Below are positions 5,364-8,801 of a DNA stretch of 8,801 nucleotides, piece after piece (within the stretch, counting starts at the first letter, position 1; every line of letters begins with the position of its first letter). The notes beneath the pieces were generated by a model. The model saw nothing but the letters and a program-made list of their open reading frames with translations, was not told the DNA's origin and ran no database searches. Origin of the DNA: JBNLAN01 sp050302175 (GTDB taxonomy: Bacteria; Pseudomonadota; Zetaproteobacteria; Mariprofundales; Mariprofundaceae); assembly GCA_050302175.1 (NCBI GenBank), contig JBNLAN010000036.1:1-8801 (forward strand). Direction: 5' to 3'. The position numbers and the translations under genes were made by a program.

Positions 5364-6008
5364 TTACCTTACTACCGAAAACAACGCGTCACTATTCTTG
5401 AGCTCGATCAGCTCGGCTTTTGTGAATGGAACCAATTTATCTGCAATATAGTAGCTATCGGCATTTGCTTTGCCTTCTGAAACATCTTTCCTTGTCCCTT
5501 TTTTCTTGTCGTAAGCCAGTTCGCTAAGCATAACCACAACACCATCCGATGAGAGTGAAGAGACTTTCATTACACCATATTTATATTCGGAGCTCGTGCC
5601 GTCGAATACCTTTGTAAGGTCCACCAGATATTTATCATTGATGGCCGGGCTCTCGATATAAGCCATATCCCGCGCATCGTCCTGCGCAATGAGATACGCC
5701 ATTGAAAACATAAAGACCGGCATCAGGATCGCCCAGAACTCTATCGGGATAAAAAACAGCGTGTGCGATGACGACTTAATCGTTGCGCCTGTTTCCGCAT
5801 CCGTTATTACGGTTCTTTTTTTGTAATTCAGCAGGTAGCCAAGTCCGCCAACCAGCAGTGACGCAATCACAACAGCCATTGCTTTGGGCCACTCGTTGGT
5901 TTTGTAGTATTCGGTGCCATACATGGCATCCAGAGACATTTGAGTTATTACAAATACTGCAATCAGGATGACCGGCACCGCCCATCCAAATCCTCTCCAT
6001 ATGATCAT
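5364..6008 (-). CDS. Membrane protein with N-terminal IIWRGFG motif
   Basis: 214-residue protein starting at 6008, with AAAGGAG about 8 bases upstream; the frame stays open for another 126 codons but that part is proline- and arginine-rich without a start signal and overlaps the opposite gene. MIIWRGFGW is followed by three hydrophobic segments at about residues 9-25, 41-61 and 90-108. Between segments two and three is a cytoplasm-type loop, VITDAETGATIKSSSHTLFFIPIEFW. I recall unnamed proteobacterial membrane proteins sharing the MIIWRGWG start and the HxLFFIPxxxW motif. Residues 110-214 form a soluble, lysine- and aspartate-rich domain of unknown fold. Function unknown. It converges on the terminator at 5315-5355 and diverges from the LprI-domain gene, with its own promoter at 6053-6080. 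Confidence 0.82.
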   Translation of the reverse strand: MIIWRGFGWAVPVILIAVFVITQMSLDAMYGTEYYKTNEWPKAMAVVIASLLVGGLGYLLNYKKRTVITDAETGATIKSSSHTLFFIPIEFWAILMPVFMFSMAYLIAQDDARDMAYIESPAINDKYLVDLTKVFDGTSSEYKYGVMKVSSLSSDGVVVMLSELAYDKKKGTRKDVSEGKANADSYYIADKLVPFTKAELIELKNSDALFSVVR

Positions 6009-6052
6009 ATCGATTCTCCTTTGTTTGCCTGTCCCAGAAAGTGATTCCGGCC

Positions 6053-6080
6053 AATATAAGGGGAGATAATAAAAAGACAA
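6053..6080 (-). promoter_or_regulatory. Probable promoter of the IIWRGFG membrane protein gene
   Basis: On the minus strand, TTGTCT (6080-6075) and TATATT (6058-6053) are separated by 16 bases, a fair sigma70-type match. It would give a leader of about 38 nt containing the AGGAG ribosome-binding site. Confidence 0.5.
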
Positions 6081-6133
6081 TCGGTGAGGGATATGAAGCC
6101 TGGCGTATGTTTGGGCAGGCCGTGTTTTTCGTT

Positions 6134-6149
6134 TCGCGCATTGAGGAAT
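6134..6149. repeat. 16-bp direct repeat TCGCGCATTGAGGAAT, left copy
   Basis: TCGCGCATTGAGGAAT here is identical to 8786-8801, where the window ends, so the match may be longer. A shorter core, GCATTGAGGA, also occurs at 4451-4460, upstream of the cysteine-rich exported protein. In this copy TTGAGG (6141-6146) is 17 bases before TAACTT (6164-6169), so it might be a weak -35 element of the downstream gene. Alternatively it marks the boundary of an LprI-vapBC module. Confidence 0.6.
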
Positions 6150-6223
6150 CATCAGGGACGGGCTAACTTCCCGTACATTCCGGAAAGCGCATGTCTGTGG
6201 TTTGCCGGAGAGGGAGGGTCGTA

Positions 6224-8095
6224 ATGCGGGTTTTAATCCTGTGTGTACTGATGATTTGTGCGGGGGTGGCGGAAGCCGCTCCAAGTTTCGATTGCGGACG
6301 GGCCAGCAGCAAGGTTGAAAAGCTGATCTGCTCCTCCGAGGTGCTGCAGGGGCTCGACCGGCAAATGGCGGAAAAGTATTCGGCACTCAGGAAAAAACTC
6401 TCGGGCGCTGATCTCAAACTGCTGCGCGATTCGCAAAAGGGCTGGCTCAAGGGCAGAAACACACAGAAAGAGGCTGCTTTCGTCGAGCAGGCATACCGGA
6501 CCCGGCTGGAGATGCTGAATGCAGGCTTGATTCGCCTCTCCTTTGCAACCAATCAACTGCCTGCGAAGATCGAATATGGGGATGGGCAGGTGTTGCAGAT
6601 TCTCTCCGATGTTACGGAGGTGAAGGATGCTGACTACCGGGCCCGGACCGTTGCTGTATCGATCAGGCACGGCCGGGAAAAGCCACAGAAGCTTTTCGAG
6701 GGCACTGAAAATTTCCGGATGGACTGGAAGCAAGTGGAATCGGCAGAGTATATCGATTTGGTCGATCTTCTCTATTCGCTGCCCGACAAAGCATTCGTGA
6801 TCGTTCTGCACTGGCATGAACAGCCCTTCAGGGGGGCCGGCGCCACGACTTCAAAATATTATCTGAGAGCTGCAAGCGGAAGCTACATCAATGTGTTCGA
6901 TACCGGCGAAGGTGGATCAAACAACCATAGTTTTATGCCGGAGACAGTTGCCAACTCTTACGGACGTTGGCAACGCGATGGGACTACAGGGCATCTGCAG
7001 TTCTTCAGGACCGACAAGCAAAGTGGTGGCACGAGCGGGTTCGTGAAGAGCATGCAAAAAACGATCATCGATTTCGATTTTGCGAGCGGTTCCGTATCCG
7101 AGCGCGGTGCACCGCTGTTCGAAAAGGATCTTGAGCCGCCGGTGAATCCGACAGCCGCCGATCGGTATGTGAGCAAACTGAATCAGCTTCTGGCTGAAGG
7201 GGAGGGACGCTACAGGCGTTATCCCGATTCGACGCGATGCAGGTCTCCGGCGGAGGCTTTCGAGGATTTCCAGGCGCTCTACGGAGCAGTGGGAAGAAAC
7301 GAGATACCCTGGGAGCAGTTCATTTATGCAGCATCCAAACTGAGCGGTAAAGCTCCGGAAGTGAAGTTTCCGGACAGAATGATCCTGCTTGCTCAGGAGT
7401 TAATGAGGTATCAATCCGTTATTGAGAGCACGAATGATTGGCGCGAAAAGTTCAAGGAGATTATGAAAGCGGGGCATGACTCATCCCGCTATGCCTTCGA
7501 ATATGATGCCATCCAGGCACATGAAGGTTTTCCTGTTCTGAATCAATGTGAGGAATTCAATATCGATGGATGGATTTACGGATTCTGGATTCGGCGATAT
7601 TTGAACGACCAGTTCGAATTGACCGGAAAGATTCTGAAGAACGGATTGAAGGCCCTGAACAAGCCGTACAAGTTCGATGCAAAGCATGCGTCTAAAGTGA
7701 AAGACAGCTGGAAGCTGGAGGATGTGCTGGGGAAGACCTACTGCGCTTCGATTCACTCTGTCGATATTGATGGCAGGCTCCACCTTGTGCGCGGGGAAGA
7801 TGGCAAGCTGCAAGGCGGCTTTACAATAGACTACGGCGACTCTGTTTCTAAGTTTTCTTTGGATTCCTGCAAAGTGCATGAAAGCAGGATTGTGTTGTGC
7901 AGGTGGAAAGGTTGGGCCAGTGAGGGTAATGCACAACTCGAATTCGACCCGTCATCAAACTCTTTTACCGGAGGGCGCGATGACGGCAAGGGGCCTCCCA
8001 AATACGTTCGCCAGGAATACATACAGCAAAGCTGGAACGGTAAGTTATGTGAAAAGCCCGACCGGAACCGGGGTCAGGCTGATCAAGGTGGTTGA
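6224..8095 (+). CDS. Large exported protein with N-terminal LprI (DUF1311) domain
   Basis: 623-residue protein. ATG 6224 is chosen over 6191 because GGAGG (6213-6217) is 6 bases upstream and because it starts a clean signal peptide (MRVLILCVLMICAGVAEA, cleaved near residue 18). Residues 22-90 match the LprI/DUF1311 lysozyme-inhibitor-type domain: FDC24GRASSKVEKLIC36, LQGLDRQMAEKYSAL, then DSQKGWLKGRN. The second cysteine pair usual after the W...R motif is absent (NTQKEAAF). The remaining 530 residues are not recognised: a beta-rich part (about 110-300) and a helical part (about 310-500) with YAFEYDAIQAHEG and DGWIYGFWIRRYL, then a C-terminal beta-rich segment with paired cysteines. In this family the small domain is linked to lysozyme tolerance in mycobacteria, but its role in large proteins is open. 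An envelope or periplasmic role is inferred. Confidence 0.84.
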   Translation: MRVLILCVLMICAGVAEAAPSFDCGRASSKVEKLICSSEVLQGLDRQMAEKYSALRKKLSGADLKLLRDSQKGWLKGRNTQKEAAFVEQAYRTRLEMLNAGLIRLSFATNQLPAKIEYGDGQVLQILSDVTEVKDADYRARTVAVSIRHGREKPQKLFEGTENFRMDWKQVESAEYIDLVDLLYSLPDKAFVIVLHWHEQPFRGAGATTSKYYLRAASGSYINVFDTGEGGSNNHSFMPETVANSYGRWQRDGTTGHLQFFRTDKQSGGTSGFVKSMQKTIIDFDFASGSVSERGAPLFEKDLEPPVNPTAADRYVSKLNQLLAEGEGRYRRYPDSTRCRSPAEAFEDFQALYGAVGRNEIPWEQFIYAASKLSGKAPEVKFPDRMILLAQELMRYQSVIESTNDWREKFKEIMKAGHDSSRYAFEYDAIQAHEGFPVLNQCEEFNIDGWIYGFWIRRYLNDQFELTGKILKNGLKALNKPYKFDAKHASKVKDSWKLEDVLGKTYCASIHSVDIDGRLHLVRGEDGKLQGGFTIDYGDSVSKFSLDSCKVHESRIVLCRWKGWASEGNAQLEFDPSSNSFTGGRDDGKGPPKYVRQEYIQQSWNGKLCEKPDRNRGQADQGG

Positions 8096-8106
8096 TTCTA
8101 TCGAGC

Positions 8107-8133
8107 AGTTCCGGGGACAGTATAATTGAATTT
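8107..8133. repeat. Dispersed GGGGACA motif, copy D
   Basis: AGTTCCGGGGACAGTATAAT followed by TGAATTT. It begins 12 bp after the LprI-domain gene stop and ends 7 bp before the vapB -35 box. The core CCGGGGACAGTATA is identical to copy B, which sits in the same position relative to higBA. The outer GAATT/AATTC symmetry is degraded. Confidence 0.65.
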
Positions 8134-8139
8134 GAAAGG

Positions 8140-8173
8140 TTGACGTTGTTTATGATAACGTCATATGATGACG
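8140..8173 (+). promoter_or_regulatory. vapBC promoter and probable VapB operator
   Basis: TTGACG (8140-8145) and TATGAT (8164-8169) lie 18 bases apart. Two inverted repeats overlap the promoter: TGACGTT (8141-8147) with AACGTCA (8157-8163), spacer 9; and CGTCA (8159-8163) with TGACG (8169-8173), spacer 5, straddling the -10 box. The repeated TGACG half-sites fit cooperative autorepression by the VapB-VapC complex. The expected transcription start (about 8176) coincides with the vapB ATG. Confidence 0.68.
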
Positions 8174-8175
8174 CA

Positions 8176-8421
8176 ATGAGAACGATTGTCGAAATACCCG
8201 ATCAAAACATTCAGGCACTGGATGCCATTTGCGGGCGCGAAAAAATATCGCGGGCCGAGGCGGTACGTCGGGCAGTGACCGACTATCTGGCGCGGCACAA
8301 GGGCGATGGCGATGCTGCATTCGGTCTGTGGCAGGACCGTGGGAGGGATAGTCTGAGCTATCAAAACGATCTGCGCGACGAGTGGGGTGGAGCCAGCGTG
8401 CACGAGCCTGCGCCGAAATGA
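8176..8421 (+). CDS. vapB: VapB-type antitoxin (ribbon-helix-helix)
   Basis: 81-residue antitoxin that binds VapC and the operon's own promoter. The ATG at 8176 gives the typical start MRTIVEIPDQNIQALDAI, a ribbon-helix-helix strand and helix, followed by REKISRAEAVRRAVTDYL (helix 2). The C-terminal tail AFGLWQDR, then LSYQNDLRDEWG, is the toxin-contacting motif common in this VapB class. The frame is open further upstream, but there it would encode the operator and motif D, and starts only at TTG. No ribosome-binding site precedes the ATG, in line with a leaderless transcript. The stop overlaps the vapC start (ATGA). Confidence 0.93.
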   Translation: MRTIVEIPDQNIQALDAICGREKISRAEAVRRAVTDYLARHKGDGDAAFGLWQDRGRDSLSYQNDLRDEWGGASVHEPAPK

Positions 8422-8783
8422 AGGCGCTGTTCGATACCAATATCCTGATCGATTATCTGAATGGCATAGAGGCGGCGCGCGATGAGATCGCGCTTTATGC
8501 ACAGCCGCTGATCAGTTCGATTTCATGGATGGAGGTGATGGTGGGTGCGGCATCGGATGCCGAAGAAATCCAGTTGCGTGCCTTCCTCTCCCGTTTCGAG
8601 GTGGTTGCCGTCAGTATCGATGTCTCCGAGCGGGCGGTCGAATTGCGGCGGGACCACCGCATGCGCCTTCCCGATGCGATCATCTGGGCTTCGGCCTTCT
8701 CCGAGTCCTGCCTGCTGATCACGCGCAATGTCCGGGATTTCCCGGAAGATCACCCTGGCATCCGCGTTCCCTATCGATTGTAA
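8418..8783 (+). CDS. vapC: VapC-type PIN-domain ribonuclease toxin
   Basis: 121-residue toxin. VapC enzymes are Mg-dependent RNases, often cutting tRNA or rRNA. The start at 8418 overlaps the vapB stop by 4 bases (ATGA), giving MKALFDTNILIDYLNG with catalytic Asp6. The other PIN acidic residues are visible: Glu39 in SWMEVMVGA, Asp86 in RLPDAIIWA and Asp107 in TRNVRDF, so the active site is complete. The in-frame ATG at 8382 lies inside vapB and is rejected. The length is normal. Coupled translation to vapB keeps toxin below antitoxin. It has the high GC of typical chromosomal genes, unlike the AT-rich cargo near ilvD. Confidence 0.96.
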   Translation: MKALFDTNILIDYLNGIEAARDEIALYAQPLISSISWMEVMVGAASDAEEIQLRAFLSRFEVVAVSIDVSERAVELRRDHRMRLPDAIIWASAFSESCLLITRNVRDFPEDHPGIRVPYRL

Positions 8784-8785
8784 AC

Positions 8786-8801
8786 TCGCGCATTGAGGAA
8801 T
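8786..8801. repeat. 16-bp direct repeat TCGCGCATTGAGGAAT, right copy (runs to window end)
   Basis: Identical to 6134-6149 over all 16 bases still in the window, starting 3 bp after the vapC stop. With the left copy it frames the LprI-domain gene and vapBC. The match may continue beyond the window. Confidence 0.6.

Noticed and set aside
6009..6386. 126-codon upstream extension of the IIWRGFG membrane protein
   Set aside because: It is low-complexity, lies over the promoter and the 5' end of the opposite gene, and the ATG at 6008 has a good AGGAG site and a family-like start.
6233..6817. 194-codon minus-strand frame opposite the LprI-domain gene
   Set aside because: The plus-strand frame has the LprI domain, signal peptide and ribosome-binding site; the antisense frame is a shadow.

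Overview
The window looks like an accessory region at the 3' end of a core biosynthetic gene in a proteobacterium. The evidence is a proteobacterial-type IlvD C-terminus, a VF530/DUF2132 protein, HigBA and VapBC toxin-antitoxin modules and an LprI/DUF1311 protein. Base composition changes sharply along the window. The ilvD end is GC-rich, the next two genes are clearly AT-rich, and the rest is intermediate, as expected for a patchwork of acquired pieces. I cannot name the genus; an alphaproteobacterium is possible but not proven. No integrase, transposase, tRNA, rRNA or CRISPR array is visible.

Layout: (1) 2-397, C-terminal end of ilvD. (2) 465-1674, an AT-rich overlapping gene pair: a small four-helix membrane protein with a TGKLSD motif, then an unknown exported protein. 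(3) 1693-1730, a hairpin-forming copy of a short dispersed motif (core GGGGACA). (4) 1731-1853, a second copy of the last 41 codons of ilvD, differing almost only at third codon positions. (5) 1874-3172, an exported TPR protein with recently amplified 105-bp repeats, followed by a broken signal-peptide gene. (6) Motif copy, then toxin-first higBA (3342-3943) with a self-overlapping operator/promoter, then a short ORF resembling the C-terminal end of a Phd-type antitoxin, ending inside another motif copy. (7) VF530 protein on the minus strand. (8) A cysteine-rich periplasmic protein with a strong terminator. (9) A minus-strand three-helix membrane protein. (10) A 623-residue exported LprI-N-domain protein. 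(11) Motif copy, then vapBC (8176-8783). A 16-bp direct repeat (TCGCGCATTGAGGAAT) lies before the LprI gene and again after vapC.

How it fits together: the genes do not form one pathway. They are short modules: envelope or exported proteins of unknown role plus two stabilising toxin-antitoxin pairs. At least four junctions carry the GAATTnCGGGGACA-type motif, which in two cases supplies the stop codon of a truncated reading frame and in two cases sits just upstream of a toxin-antitoxin promoter. The most notable points are the duplicated ilvD 3' end around a foreign two-gene cargo, the motif at module boundaries, and the matching motif, TTGACG promoter with inverted repeat, and apparently leaderless start of the two toxin-antitoxin operons.
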